Origin: Methanoregula sp.
GTDB taxonomy: Archaea > Halobacteriota > Methanomicrobia > Methanomicrobiales > Methanospirillaceae
Direction of reading: 5' to 3'
DNA length: 46,785 nt
Assembly (NCBI RefSeq): GCF_028679125.1
Contig: NZ_JAJRCG010000022.1
Span: 1-46,785 of the forward strand
This document shows positions 8,987 to 17,778 of this stretch, piece by piece. The position numbers and the translations under genes were made by a program. The stretch's first letter is position 1. The number at the start of each line of letters is the position of its first letter. The notes under the pieces are model-generated. The model worked only from the letters and a program-made list of their open reading frames with translations. It was not told where the DNA came from and did no database searches.

Positions 8987-10447
8987 CTATTCCTTTTTTC
9001 CTGAACACGGATCAGGTGCAGGATCATCATCAATCCTGAACCCGAAATTCCCGGGAGGGACTTTCATCTCGAATCTCGCCCCGGTCCCGGGTATGCCGCA
9101 TTCAGAGATCCGGATACCGGTGATCGCCAGGATCTCACGGATAAGATATAAGCCAAGTCCGGTGTTCTGGAAATATTCGCGCCGGAAAATTTTCTCTTTT
9201 ACTCCCGCCGGAACTCCAACGCCGTTATCCTCGTATACGATCACCAGACCGTCCTTTTCTTCGCGCCAGGAGATCCGGATTTCTGATACCCTCTTACCGT
9301 GGCGGAGGGAATTCTCCATCAGGTTGTAGAACACCTTCTCAACAAGAGGGTCCGCAAAGATCCCGAGGTTTTCAAGGTCATAATCGATCCGGATACCGGA
9401 CAGGTCAAGTTCGGATATCGCTTTTCCGATCAGGTGATCCATGTTCTGCCACTGGGCAGCACTGCAGCCGATCTCCTGGTACTCTTTGGTAAAGGTGATC
9501 TGTCCGCGGATGGTCTCTGCCGCATGGTACGCTCTTTTCAGGCATTCATCGATCTTTCCGTCAGCGTTACACTGTCGGGCAATTTCCAGGTAACCGAAGA
9601 CCCCCGTGAGCTGGTTGAGGATATCGTGGCGGGTGATCGTATTCATGACGCCAAGGTTCCGGTGGGCCTGCACAAGGGCGGACTCTGCATTTTTCTGAGC
9701 GGTGATATCGCGTCCCACGGCCTGATATTCCGAGGGAACAGGCTGATCATGGAAGATTGCCCGGTAACTCCACTGCTGCCAGAGGGTGGATCCATCACTG
9801 GCAAGCATGCGTGAATCCATGGAACGCACGGGATTCTCACGGGTGAGATCCTGCAACTGGTGGAAAAAGGTATCCCGGTAATCCGGAGAGATGTTGTCCT
9901 GAATATTTCTCCCCAGGATCACATTGTGCGGTTTTTTGAAATAGGAACAATACGCATCGTTGGCGAAAACAATCGTGCCATCGGTGAGAAAACGGAAGAT
10001 AAATTCCGACTGATCCTCGACAACACTGCGGTACTGCTTCTCTTGTTCCCTGAGGGCATATTCAAGCCGGTTCTGCCGGAGGGCCAGGTTGATGTAATGT
10101 CTGAGCAGCATGAACTCTTTTTTCGGGGCCCGTCCTTTGAGCACGAAGAAGGTGGCGCCTGCATTCAGGGCATTGATCACAACGGTATTGCCCGCCTTCT
10201 TTGCAAAGAAGATGAAGGGCGTGGAAATTTTCCTGTTACGGCGCAGCACTTCAAGAAATGCCTGCCCATCAGTCGAAAGTAACTTGTATTCTGATACAAT
10301 GATGTCGAACTGTGTTGTCCGGAGCAGGTCAAGGGCTTCGCTGGCCGATCTGATCGACACAACTGATATTCCCCCGCCGCGCTCCAGGTACTCTTTTAAA
10401 GATACCTGGAGCGCTGTATCGGAATCAACATGTAGTAACGATATCAT
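8987..10447 (-). CDS. Histidine kinase with N-terminal pseudo-receiver and PAS domain
   Basis: 486 residues from the ATG at 10447 (MISLLHVDSDTALQ); longer in-frame starts add only a low-complexity basic stretch. Domains in order: receiver-like domain (about 1-120), PAS sensor (about 140-260), H-box RHDILNQL with His274, and a HATPase domain with N-box ENSLRHG, DNGVGVP and GLGLYLIREI. In the receiver the phosphoacceptor Asp is Glu53 (IIVSEYKLLSTDG), so it probably cannot be phosphorylated normally. No transmembrane segment is visible: a cytosolic sensor kinase of the type common in Methanomicrobiales. No cognate regulator is adjacent. It ends 2 nt from the convergent sepS stop. Confidence 0.88.
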   Translation of the reverse strand: MISLLHVDSDTALQVSLKEYLERGGGISVVSIRSASEALDLLRTTQFDIIVSEYKLLSTDGQAFLEVLRRNRKISTPFIFFAKKAGNTVVINALNAGATFFVLKGRAPKKEFMLLRHYINLALRQNRLEYALREQEKQYRSVVEDQSEFIFRFLTDGTIVFANDAYCSYFKKPHNVILGRNIQDNISPDYRDTFFHQLQDLTRENPVRSMDSRMLASDGSTLWQQWSYRAIFHDQPVPSEYQAVGRDITAQKNAESALVQAHRNLGVMNTITRHDILNQLTGVFGYLEIARQCNADGKIDECLKRAYHAAETIRGQITFTKEYQEIGCSAAQWQNMDHLIGKAISELDLSGIRIDYDLENLGIFADPLVEKVFYNLMENSLRHGKRVSEIRISWREEKDGLVIVYEDNGVGVPAGVKEKIFRREYFQNTGLGLYLIREILAITGIRISECGIPGTGARFEMKVPPGNFGFRIDDDPAPDPCSGKKE

Positions 10448-10535
10448 GAGATAATTGCGGAAAGGTACGCTGTGCGATCTCAACAATATATTGATTTGAT
10501 CAGGTATTTCCTGACACCGGTAGACGTTAGTGAGA

Positions 10536-11501
10536 TCAGGCCCGTTCCCCTGTGAATATCCGGCGATGGATGATGCGCCAGGAAAGAATGAGCTGGACGA
10601 TATCCGTGGCCGTGACCGTTTCACGACCCTCAAACATGGCGATCGGGTGGATACCGGTCTGCTGCTCGATACTCTTCTCAAGTTTCCGGATAGTGTCGTA
10701 ATTCATCTCGCCATCGAACGTGAGCACCCGCATCTTTGCGCAGTCCACAAACTGCGTGGAGAACTCGATTAAAAAATCCCGGTCATGGAACGAAAGGAGT
10801 GAATTCAGATCGATGTTGAGATCGACATCGGCAATCCGGTGGTTCATCCGGTTCTGCATGAGAGAGATGTTGTAGACATTCCTCTCGGGACCGTTCTCCT
10901 TCCCGTATTTTGAATGGGCAATTCGGATGATGGCATCCGCATCGCACCGCTGCGGCGCAATGTACATATCATAATCCTTCTCGCGCCGCACGATCTCCTC
11001 TGTCACTTCCGTGGAACTGTAGCCCCGGCGCCCCATGTCGCGGACCCGTTTCCACGCGTACTTCACCTCCTTCTCCGGGTCGACAAAGATGGAGAAGTCC
11101 ATCAAGTCCCGGAGGCGCGGGGTAAAGAGCGTGTGCAGCCCTTCGAGAATCAGGATCTTCCCCGGGGTGAACGGAACCGGAGGATCGAACCGGCCGGTGG
11201 CATGGTTGTACACCGGTTTTTCAATAGACAGTCCCTGTTTCAGCCGGGCCACGTCAATTTCAAGCTGCGCGATATTGTTAGCATCCGGATGAAGCGGTGT
11301 AATGTCACGCTGCTTTCGTTCCTCCCGGTCGTACTTATGGTAATCATCCAGCGTGATGGTGGAGACGAGATGCGGCCCGAATATCTGCCGGATCGCGTTC
11401 GTGAACGTTGTCTTTCCCGACCCGCTGTCCCCGGCAACGCCGATAGTGAAGACGATGGGGGAACGGGCAATGATCTCCTTGAAGTTGGGCGGGTGATCCA
11501 T
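10536..11501 (-). CDS. prk: Phosphoribulokinase (archaeal type)/uridine kinase family
   Basis: 321 residues. P-loop GVAGDSGSGKTT at residues 21-32, then LDDYHKYDREERK, the Asp-rich region PLHPDANN, and ILEGLHTLF, all typical of phosphoribulokinase (ribulose 5-phosphate to ribulose 1,5-bisphosphate). In Methanospirillum a homologous PRK works with RuBisCO in the reductive hexulose-phosphate pathway; RuBisCO is not in this window. A uridine kinase is the main alternative, but length and motifs favour PRK. A TATA-like element (CATTTTAATAGG on the minus strand, about 11530-11541) lies upstream. Confidence 0.85.
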   Translation of the reverse strand: MDHPPNFKEIIARSPIVFTIGVAGDSGSGKTTFTNAIRQIFGPHLVSTITLDDYHKYDREERKQRDITPLHPDANNIAQLEIDVARLKQGLSIEKPVYNHATGRFDPPVPFTPGKILILEGLHTLFTPRLRDLMDFSIFVDPEKEVKYAWKRVRDMGRRGYSSTEVTEEIVRREKDYDMYIAPQRCDADAIIRIAHSKYGKENGPERNVYNISLMQNRMNHRIADVDLNIDLNSLLSFHDRDFLIEFSTQFVDCAKMRVLTFDGEMNYDTIRKLEKSIEQQTGIHPIAMFEGRETVTATDIVQLILSWRIIHRRIFTGERA

Positions 11502-11586
11502 ACGATGAGTACCTGTGGAGTGCAGAACCCTATTAAAATGGTGTGAGAACTGGAGATGAGGGGGATGTTCGAAAAATATAACCTAA

Positions 11587-11661
11587 TTAACAAGAATTAA
11601 CAAATTTTTGTTAGATATAGATAACATTAATAAGGTTCTATGTTAGAAATAGATAACATAG
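11587..11661 (+). promoter_or_regulatory. Duplicated palindromic operator before DUF2178/HTH pair
   Basis: Two 18-bp sites of form TGTTA-N8-TAACA lie at 11609-11626 and 11641-11658, differing at one base and set 32 bp apart (three helical turns). The second extends to a perfect 8-bp arm dyad, CTATGTTA/TAACATAG, at 11638-11661. Just upstream is a 16-bp palindrome TAACAAA-TT-TTTGTTA (11598-11613) and two TTAACAA direct repeats 10 bp apart (11587-11593, 11597-11603). A weak TATA-like ATTAATAAG lies between the two main sites, so a repressor on site B would cover the start of transcription. The likely ligand is the XRE-type regulator encoded two genes downstream (inference). Confidence 0.75.
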
Positions 11662-11673
11662 CGATGTGATGCC

Positions 11674-12060
11674 ATGAAGCCCAGAAACATGTACCGGATT
11701 ATTATCGGAATTCTGATGGTTGCATACGGCCTGGCAGTCCTCCTTATGAGCGGAGGCGATGCTGTCATCGGGACAGTTCTTCTCTGTGCCGGCCTTGCCT
11801 TTCTTATCACCGGGCTCATCCGCCACCGAAAGTATGGTGATGATCCGGAATCGGACGAGCGGTCGAAGAAGATCGGGGCGTACGGAATAACGTATGCCTG
11901 GCTCACCGGCCTCTTCTTCATGACAATGCTCTTCTGGCTCGACTACGGCGGTTACCTCAGACTAACTACCCAGAACGCGCTGGCCATATCTGTCGTTGTC
12001 CTTGCACTTTCGGCAGTGGTCTACCAGGAGTGGCTCTTCCGGAAAGGGGATGTTGAGTGA
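11674..12060 (+). CDS. DUF2178-like four-helix membrane protein
   Basis: 128 residues with four predicted hydrophobic segments: about 8-26, 30-48, a polar middle with the conserved-looking [19 protein letters not shown], then about 72-90 and 100-118. This layout, and the partner HTH gene right after it, matches the archaeal DUF2178 family of unknown function. It ends at a GTGA overlap region and is followed by the regulator, so the two are probably one autoregulated operon. Function is unknown; a membrane sensor or inhibitor controlling the HTH protein is one possibility. Confidence 0.75.
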   Translation: MKPRNMYRIIIGILMVAYGLAVLLMSGGDAVIGTVLLCAGLAFLITGLIRHRKYGDDPESDERSKKIGAYGITYAWLTGLFFMTMLFWLDYGGYLRLTTQNALAISVVVLALSAVVYQEWLFRKGDVE

Positions 12061-12134
12061 CAGGGTATTGTCCCTGCATCACTGAGGATATCTATGAAAA
12101 CGACCAGACCGGGATTACAGGTTCCGGGGATCCT

Positions 12135-12368
12135 ATGCAGACACGGATAAAGGAATACCGCAACCGCATATCGCTGACCCAGGACGACCTGGCAAAAAAA
12201 GTCGGCGTGCGCCGGGAGACGATCGTCTTCCTGGAGCAGGGTAAATACAATCCCTCACTCAAACTTGCCCACGATGTGGCGACAACACTGAACGCGACCA
12301 TCGATGAACTGTTCATCTTCGATGACGATCTGATGACGCCACAGAGCCGAGTCGTGCTGGTGGATTGA
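12135..12368 (+). CDS. XRE-family helix-turn-helix regulator
   Basis: 77 residues from the ATG at 12135, preceded by GGGGAT as possible Shine-Dalgarno; a GTG at 12057 overlapping the previous stop would add 26 unlike residues. The body is a compact [23 protein letters not shown], then the recognition-helix region [20 protein letters not shown], ending [14 protein letters not shown], as in YgzD/HipB-like regulators. It is an almost pure DNA-binding domain, probably acting as a dimer on the palindromic sites at 11587-11661. Confidence 0.88.
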   Translation: MQTRIKEYRNRISLTQDDLAKKVGVRRETIVFLEQGKYNPSLKLAHDVATTLNATIDELFIFDDDLMTPQSRVVLVD

Positions 12369-12378
12369 CGGAACTGAT

Positions 12379-14691
12379 TCAGGGTGCCGTAATTTTCAGT
12401 CCTGTCGGGCAGGGATGACAGGATCCATTCTTCTCAGGCTCCCTGCACAGTTCCCCCAGAATGAGAATCGTTGCTTCCTTGTCCAGGGGCTGGTTGTCAT
12501 TCCCGCATTTTGGTGAGTAGATACAGGAGGGGCACCCGCTCTCGCACGGGCAGTCCCTCACCAGTTCATATGCGCTTGTGAACAGGGCAGGTAAAATCCC
12601 GAATGCCTTCTCCGCAAGCCCGATGCCGCCTTCATACCCATCGTAGACAAAAACAACGGGTTCGCCAGTCTCACCAAACACAGGTGAAGACAGTCCGCCA
12701 ATATCCCACCGGTCGCACATCACGTGCAGGGGCATGAGTCCGATGATCGCGTGTTCCGCGCCGTGCAGTCCCCCGGCAAGGTCAAGACCGGCATCGGTCA
12801 CCTTATGTTCAACAGAATCCGGTGGAATAAACCAGAATGCCTTCGTCCTGAACGTGAGAGCGGGGAGAGAGAGTGGTTCCATGCCGATGATCGTATCGCC
12901 CCGCTTGATCTTGTAGCCGGTATACTGCTCCGTCACGTCCACTTCACCGTAGGCGCATTTGATACCATTGACTGTCCGGGTCTCCAGGGTTTCAATGATG
13001 GACAGGTCCACTTCTTTTTGCGGCTGGGTATAGTAATCCACATCGGTCTCGGTCACCCGGATCGTATGTGTCTCAAGGTCCATCTCGTTGACCACAAATG
13101 TCTCGCCCTGGTGGAGCATGATCGCACCCTTATGGGCCTCGCGATATGCCTGCCCGCGATCCAGGGTCTCGAGCAGCCTGCCATGGCACATGATCCGGAA
13201 GGTCTCGCCGGGAACTCCATCCAGTCTCACGGCCTCCGCAGCCCGGCCGCGCCCGGTATAAACCCACCCGCGGGAGGTTCTCCGCAAAAGGTCATCAGAT
13301 GCAAGTTCCGAAAGGAATCCCGATACAGGTTCGCCAAAAAACTCCCGGTCGGTCTCTTCATTCAGGGGCAGTTCAGCAGCCGCACAGAGGAGATGTCCGG
13401 ATAGGATATACGGATTTGCGGTATCGACGATCGCATGTTCATGGGAGCGATCGAAGAACTGGTCCGGGTGGTGCATGAAGTACTGGTCAAGGGGGTTTGC
13501 CTGTGCAACAAGGATTGCAAGCGATTCATCTCCTTTCCTCCCGGCCCGCCCGGCCTGCTGGCGGGTTGACATCATCGTTCCGGGATACCCGGAGATGATC
13601 ACCGCATCCAGCGAACCGACATCGATGCCCAGTTCAAGGGCATTTGTTGAGACGACTCCCTTCAGGGTCCCTCCCTTGAGTTGTCGCTCGATTGCCCGCC
13701 GTTCTTCCGGCAGAAAACCCGCACGGTATGCCGAGATCGAATCGGCGAGCCCGGGAGATAACCGCCGGACATCATCCCTCGCCCACACCGTAACGAGCTC
13801 TGCCATCTTCCGGGACCCGGTGAAACAGAGGGTCTGGAGATTCTCTTTCACGCAGGAGACCAGGAGATCCTTTGTCTCCTGGTGCATGGAACGTTCGCTG
13901 ATGCCATCGTAAAACGGATTGTATAAGACGAAATTTTTCCTGCCGTGGGGCGAGCCATCATTATCAACAAGCTCGAACTCCTGCCCGGTGAGATGATGTG
14001 CAAACTCACGGGGGTTTGCAAGCGTTGCCGTTGAGAGGACGAACCGGGGATCTGATCCATAATGCCGACAAAGGCGCAGGAGCCGCCGTATCACGAATGC
14101 AATATGCGATCCGAATACCCCCCGGTACCGGTGCGCTTCATCGATAACGATAAACTGCAGGTTTGACAGGAACGGCTGCCACTTTGCATGCCACGAAAGT
14201 ACCTGGTGTAATTCATGGGGATTGGAGATGATGATACGCGAATGTTCGCGGATCGCGGCTCTCTTTGACTGGGGTGTATCCCCATCATAGAGAGCGGGTT
14301 TTACAGCAATGCCGGTGAATTTTGCCATCTGATCGAGGGAGAGCAGCTGGTCATTCGAAAGGGCTTTTGTTGGATAGAGGTAGAGTGCGCGTGCATCCTT
14401 ATTTATTTCAAGATTGCTGTAAACAGGAATATTGAACGCAAGAGTCTTGCCGCTCGCCGTTGAGGTGGTAAGGATCACGTTTTTACCAGCCCGTACATGA
14501 TTAATCGCTTCACACTGGTGCGAATAGAGCCGGATACCCATCTGATCAAGATATGCAGCAAGTGATGGCGACAGGGGCAATTCAAGGGACCCAACCCGGG
14601 CAGGTTTTGGTTCTATTGATCGTACATGAACCACCCTGGTGCGGTATACCGGGTTCACTTCAAGGAGCCGGATCAGATCATTGACAGCCAT
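12379..14691 (-). CDS. mrfA: MrfA/YprA-like DEAD/DEAH helicase with DUF1998 zinc domain
   Basis: 770 residues. SF2 helicase motifs: Q-region YSHQCEAI, Walker A TASGKT (about residue 80), DEAH in VIDEAHRYRG, STATLANP (motif III), and the second RecA domain ending QQAGRAGRKGD (motif VI). The C-terminal DUF1998-type domain carries the four-Cys site CPCESGCPSCIYSPKCGN. In Bacillus subtilis YprA/MrfA is a 3'-5' helicase that acts with the exonuclease YprB/MrfB in mitomycin-lesion excision repair. The gene partner here is an MrfB-like exonuclease overlapping by 14 nt, which supports the same pairing. Convergent with the HTH gene (10 nt apart). Confidence 0.85.
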   Translation of the reverse strand: MAVNDLIRLLEVNPVYRTRVVHVRSIEPKPARVGSLELPLSPSLAAYLDQMGIRLYSHQCEAINHVRAGKNVILTTSTASGKTLAFNIPVYSNLEINKDARALYLYPTKALSNDQLLSLDQMAKFTGIAVKPALYDGDTPQSKRAAIREHSRIIISNPHELHQVLSWHAKWQPFLSNLQFIVIDEAHRYRGVFGSHIAFVIRRLLRLCRHYGSDPRFVLSTATLANPREFAHHLTGQEFELVDNDGSPHGRKNFVLYNPFYDGISERSMHQETKDLLVSCVKENLQTLCFTGSRKMAELVTVWARDDVRRLSPGLADSISAYRAGFLPEERRAIERQLKGGTLKGVVSTNALELGIDVGSLDAVIISGYPGTMMSTRQQAGRAGRKGDESLAILVAQANPLDQYFMHHPDQFFDRSHEHAIVDTANPYILSGHLLCAAAELPLNEETDREFFGEPVSGFLSELASDDLLRRTSRGWVYTGRGRAAEAVRLDGVPGETFRIMCHGRLLETLDRGQAYREAHKGAIMLHQGETFVVNEMDLETHTIRVTETDVDYYTQPQKEVDLSIIETLETRTVNGIKCAYGEVDVTEQYTGYKIKRGDTIIGMEPLSLPALTFRTKAFWFIPPDSVEHKVTDAGLDLAGGLHGAEHAIIGLMPLHVMCDRWDIGGLSSPVFGETGEPVVFVYDGYEGGIGLAEKAFGILPALFTSAYELVRDCPCESGCPSCIYSPKCGNDNQPLDKEATILILGELCREPEKNGSCHPCPTGLKITAP

Positions 14692-15763
14692 ATGATTCCT
14701 CCAGAAGATAGAAGAAAATCCGGGCCAGCGAGATCACATCCTGACGGTTATGTTCGACAATCGGCACAAGCGGACCGATGTTTCTGGACCTGAGATATGT
14801 TTCGTAAAATTCCGGCACCATCGCACCAGGGACATCATCGTTCCGGCAGACTCCGAGAACTTCGCGTTCCAGGGTTGCCAGGCGCATGGAAGAGAACCGG
14901 TCCTTCCACCGGCGGCGGCTGAAATGAAGGACATCGAAGTGAGGCATCCTCACAGGAGACTTCATGCCATAGTACGCGAGACGATCGATAATATAGGGCA
15001 GATCAAACGATTTGCCATTGAACGTCACCAGCGCCACCCGGTTTCCGGATAAGTGGTAAACCGTCTCCACAAGCGCTGCCTGCTCTTCAGCAATATCGCG
15101 CAACAGGTACTGGTGAACAGCAAACTGTCCGTTATCGATCACCCCAATCCCAAAGAGGATGACAGGGCGTGAAAACATCCCGAGGGTCTCGATATCCAGG
15201 AACACAAAGTCTTCCGGTTCATGTAACTCTGCAGTACCCAGCATAGTTGCGTGGGATTTCGGGTAACGAGTGCCGATCAATTCCATTATTGACAGGGTCT
15301 TTCCCTCTGACAGGCAGGTAAGAACCTGGCGGGCACGGTTTTTCAGTACAGGATGCTGCAACAGATCGGGAATCGAACGATATCCCCGGGATTCAAGATT
15401 CCTCCGGGTCACCGGACCAACGCCATGAACAAGGGTCATATCCCCCATGAGATGAGTCATAAAACGATCGCGATCAACAGCAGGATGAGAGAGATCCTGC
15501 CGGTATTCAAGGGTAAAACAGGTACCGCCTTCATTGAAGACTTCACGGCCCTGGAACTGTGCATCAAAGCGGGTATCCTGATACCGGGAAAGGAGTGTTT
15601 CGAGATAGCGCCGGGCCTGCTCGTATTCAGTGGAGAATACCATGGAATTTGAAAAACCGGCACCGAATACATTCCCGTCGCGGATGACCTCGTACTCCTG
15701 CAGTCCCTGTATCCGCTGCTGCCAGAGTGCACCGATACGTGCGGGAACCGGGATGACAGACAT
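14678..15763 (-). CDS. mrfB: MrfB/YprB-like RNase H-fold 3'-5' exonuclease
   Basis: 361 residues. N-terminal part includes an HhH-like segment GVGPVTRRNLESRGYRSIPD (about 115-135). The exonuclease domain has DEDD motifs: FLDIETLG (about 195), FNGKSFDLPYI, and the late EHNRQDVISLARI. In bacteria YprB/MrfB is the nuclease partner of the MrfA helicase in UvrABC-independent repair of mitomycin C adducts. It is the first gene of the two-gene operon; a TATA-like ATATTTAAAG on the minus strand lies about 30 nt upstream (15791-15800). Function in this organism is inferred from pairing. Confidence 0.83.
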   Translation of the reverse strand: MSVIPVPARIGALWQQRIQGLQEYEVIRDGNVFGAGFSNSMVFSTEYEQARRYLETLLSRYQDTRFDAQFQGREVFNEGGTCFTLEYRQDLSHPAVDRDRFMTHLMGDMTLVHGVGPVTRRNLESRGYRSIPDLLQHPVLKNRARQVLTCLSEGKTLSIMELIGTRYPKSHATMLGTAELHEPEDFVFLDIETLGMFSRPVILFGIGVIDNGQFAVHQYLLRDIAEEQAALVETVYHLSGNRVALVTFNGKSFDLPYIIDRLAYYGMKSPVRMPHFDVLHFSRRRWKDRFSSMRLATLEREVLGVCRNDDVPGAMVPEFYETYLRSRNIGPLVPIVEHNRQDVISLARIFFYLLEESYGCQ

Positions 15764-15954
15764 GTTCGTACTACAGCATCCCGGTACAGCTCTTTAAATA
15801 TCCGGGCGGGCGGGGTGAAAGTGATAATGGATTGAGTCGGGAAAGTGAGACGTTTAATCTCCAAAGCAATGCAACTATTCAAGCATATGCAGAAAACCGG
15901 CACGGTGCAGGAATCGGTTTTCGGATACCATGTGCGGTGTATGAGAGGGGATAC

Positions 15955-16719
15955 ATGAAAGTCCGGGGTCTGCTCATCGATCTTGACGGCGTCCTGTACA
16001 CGGGGGGAAAAGCCATACCTGGTGCCCGGACGGCTATTGAACACCTGACTGAAAGCGGGGTGCCGTTCCGGTGTATCTCAAATACAACGCGTAAATGCCG
16101 GAGAACGATTGCCTCACAAGTATCTGCAATGGGCTTTGCAATTCCCGAAGAATACATTTTCACTCCGCCACGGGCAGCGATCACCTATATGAAAAAAACC
16201 GGAAAGACCCGGTTCCATCTCCTGACAACCGGGGATGTGGACCGGGACTTTGCTGATGCCGGGACCCGCGATGCTGAAAACACGGATTATGTCATTGTCG
16301 GGGATGCCGGGGAGGCACTGACCTACACCAGCCTTAACACCGCGTTCAGGCTTCTCATGGAGGGCGCGGAATTGATCGCCCTTGAAAAGGATCGGTACTG
16401 GATGGCGCAGGACGGTCTCTCCCTCTCTGCGGGCCCTGTTGTATCCGCACTTGAATTCGCAACAGGAAAGACCGCCATTGTCATGGGAAAACCTTCTGAA
16501 TCCTTCTTTTTCCAGGCGCTTGATGATATGCAGTTATCTCGGGACGAGGTCGCGATGATCGGTGACGATCTCTTCACGGATATTGCCGGTGCACAACAGG
16601 CGGGTATGGCAGGTATCCTCGTCAAAACGGGAAAGTTCCGCGAGGAGATCCTGCAAGCGTCCGTTGTGAAACCGGATGTGATCCTCAATTCCATTGCTGA
16701 TATTGACACGATCCTGTGA
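15955..16719 (+). CDS. HAD-superfamily (IIA) phosphatase
   Basis: 254 residues from ATG 15955, preceded by GAGAGGGG as ribosome binding site; longer starts lack HAD similarity. Motif I is LLIDLDGVLYTGG (Asp9 nucleophile, Asp11), motif II CISNTTR, motif III Lys in VMGKPSESFF, and motif IV MIGDDLFTDIAGAQQAG. The large C2 cap between motifs II and III marks subfamily IIA (NagD, phosphoglycolate phosphatase, HDHD2/LHPP-like). The closest feel is the LHPP/HDHD2 group; the substrate cannot be told from sequence. Confidence 0.87.
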   Translation: MKVRGLLIDLDGVLYTGGKAIPGARTAIEHLTESGVPFRCISNTTRKCRRTIASQVSAMGFAIPEEYIFTPPRAAITYMKKTGKTRFHLLTTGDVDRDFADAGTRDAENTDYVIVGDAGEALTYTSLNTAFRLLMEGAELIALEKDRYWMAQDGLSLSAGPVVSALEFATGKTAIVMGKPSESFFFQALDDMQLSRDEVAMIGDDLFTDIAGAQQAGMAGILVKTGKFREEILQASVVKPDVILNSIADIDTIL

Positions 16720-16725
16720 TTGATC

Positions 16726-17757
16726 ATGACGTTCCTGAACCGGATAGCCAAATATGCCCTCCTGATCACGATCGTCATGCTCGTGGTCACCATCAGCGCC
16801 TGCCTGACGATCAATCGCGACCCGGTCACCCCGCCTCACATAGATCCCCTGCAAACAAATCTCACACTCCCTGACCCGGTCCATGTATTCCCGTTCGAAC
16901 AGGCAATTATCACTATCTCAAGCCCTGTGGATTCTTCCGTGTATGCAGGTGCAAAGGCTGCGGACAAGGAAACCATTATCCGGGGAAATATTTCCAGTGA
17001 GGTATGGATCCAGGACACCTACCTGGCGATGATCCATGATCCGAACCAGGAGCAGTTCTATACCCACCTGATCAGCGCAATGAGAACGATCCGGGACAAA
17101 GAAAACCTCAACGATGATGAATATCTCGAACTCATGACTGTATTAGTCCAGTCAATCCGGTACGAGACCTCAACAGAGAATCCGCCGAAATTCCCCGTGG
17201 AGACCTATGTTGATAAATCCGGGGACTGCGACGACAAGAGCCTGCTCCTTGCAGGCCTTCTGTCCCGGGAAGGGTATAACGTCTCCCTGCTCTCATTCAC
17301 CCCTGAGTCGCATATGGCTGTCGGGGTTGTATGCCCTGAAGGAGAATATCGACAGACTGGATATACGTATATCGAAACCACCAACTTCTCCTTTGTGGGA
17401 GTTGCCCCGGAAACCCTCAACGGTGGGATCGGGATTAACTCAGATCCTCTGGTTATTCATGTAGGAAACGGTACGAAGACCTTCGGGAGCTGCTCGGAGT
17501 CATTGTACCTGAACTCTGTATACAAATCTTCTGAACAGAACGTGAAGGATCTCACGGTCCGAATTGATACACTCATGACTGAAATGGATGGCTATTACGC
17601 GAAACGTGATGCGAATAATTACAACCAGCGGGTCCCCATCTTCAATGATCTGCAGCGCAAACGGCTGCAGTTTGCAGAGGTCCACAATTATATTCTCCAG
17701 CACCAGTTTGATCGGAAGGGTGCCGGGCAGTACGTGAAAGCGAACCTGCCGACGTAA
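16726..17757 (+). CDS. Transglutaminase-like cysteine-protease-fold lipoprotein
   Basis: 343 residues from ATG 16726. An N-terminal hydrophobic helix ends in a lipobox-like TISAC (Cys26), so it is probably exported and lipid-anchored. The central domain is transglutaminase-like: Cys168 in SGDCDDKSLLLAGLL, His196 in PESHMAVG and the acidic residue of YIETTNFSF form a Cys-His-Glu/Asp arrangement. Such archaeal extracellular proteins are usually thought to be proteases or amidases; no substrate is evident. The C-terminal third is helical and charged. It lies 6 nt after the HAD gene. Confidence 0.78.
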   Translation: MTFLNRIAKYALLITIVMLVVTISACLTINRDPVTPPHIDPLQTNLTLPDPVHVFPFEQAIITISSPVDSSVYAGAKAADKETIIRGNISSEVWIQDTYLAMIHDPNQEQFYTHLISAMRTIRDKENLNDDEYLELMTVLVQSIRYETSTENPPKFPVETYVDKSGDCDDKSLLLAGLLSREGYNVSLLSFTPESHMAVGVVCPEGEYRQTGYTYIETTNFSFVGVAPETLNGGIGINSDPLVIHVGNGTKTFGSCSESLYLNSVYKSSEQNVKDLTVRIDTLMTEMDGYYAKRDANNYNQRVPIFNDLQRKRLQFAEVHNYILQHQFDRKGAGQYVKANLPT

Positions 17758-17778
17758 AATTCATACACGCCATTACAG

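Noticed and set aside
7950..9008. 352-codon antisense frame over sepS
   Set aside because: A shadow of GC-rich codon use in sepS; no recognisable domain.
10448..10681. N-terminal extension of the histidine kinase to 564 residues
   Set aside because: The extra 78 residues are low-complexity and include the promoter region; the receiver-like domain starts cleanly at ATG 10447.
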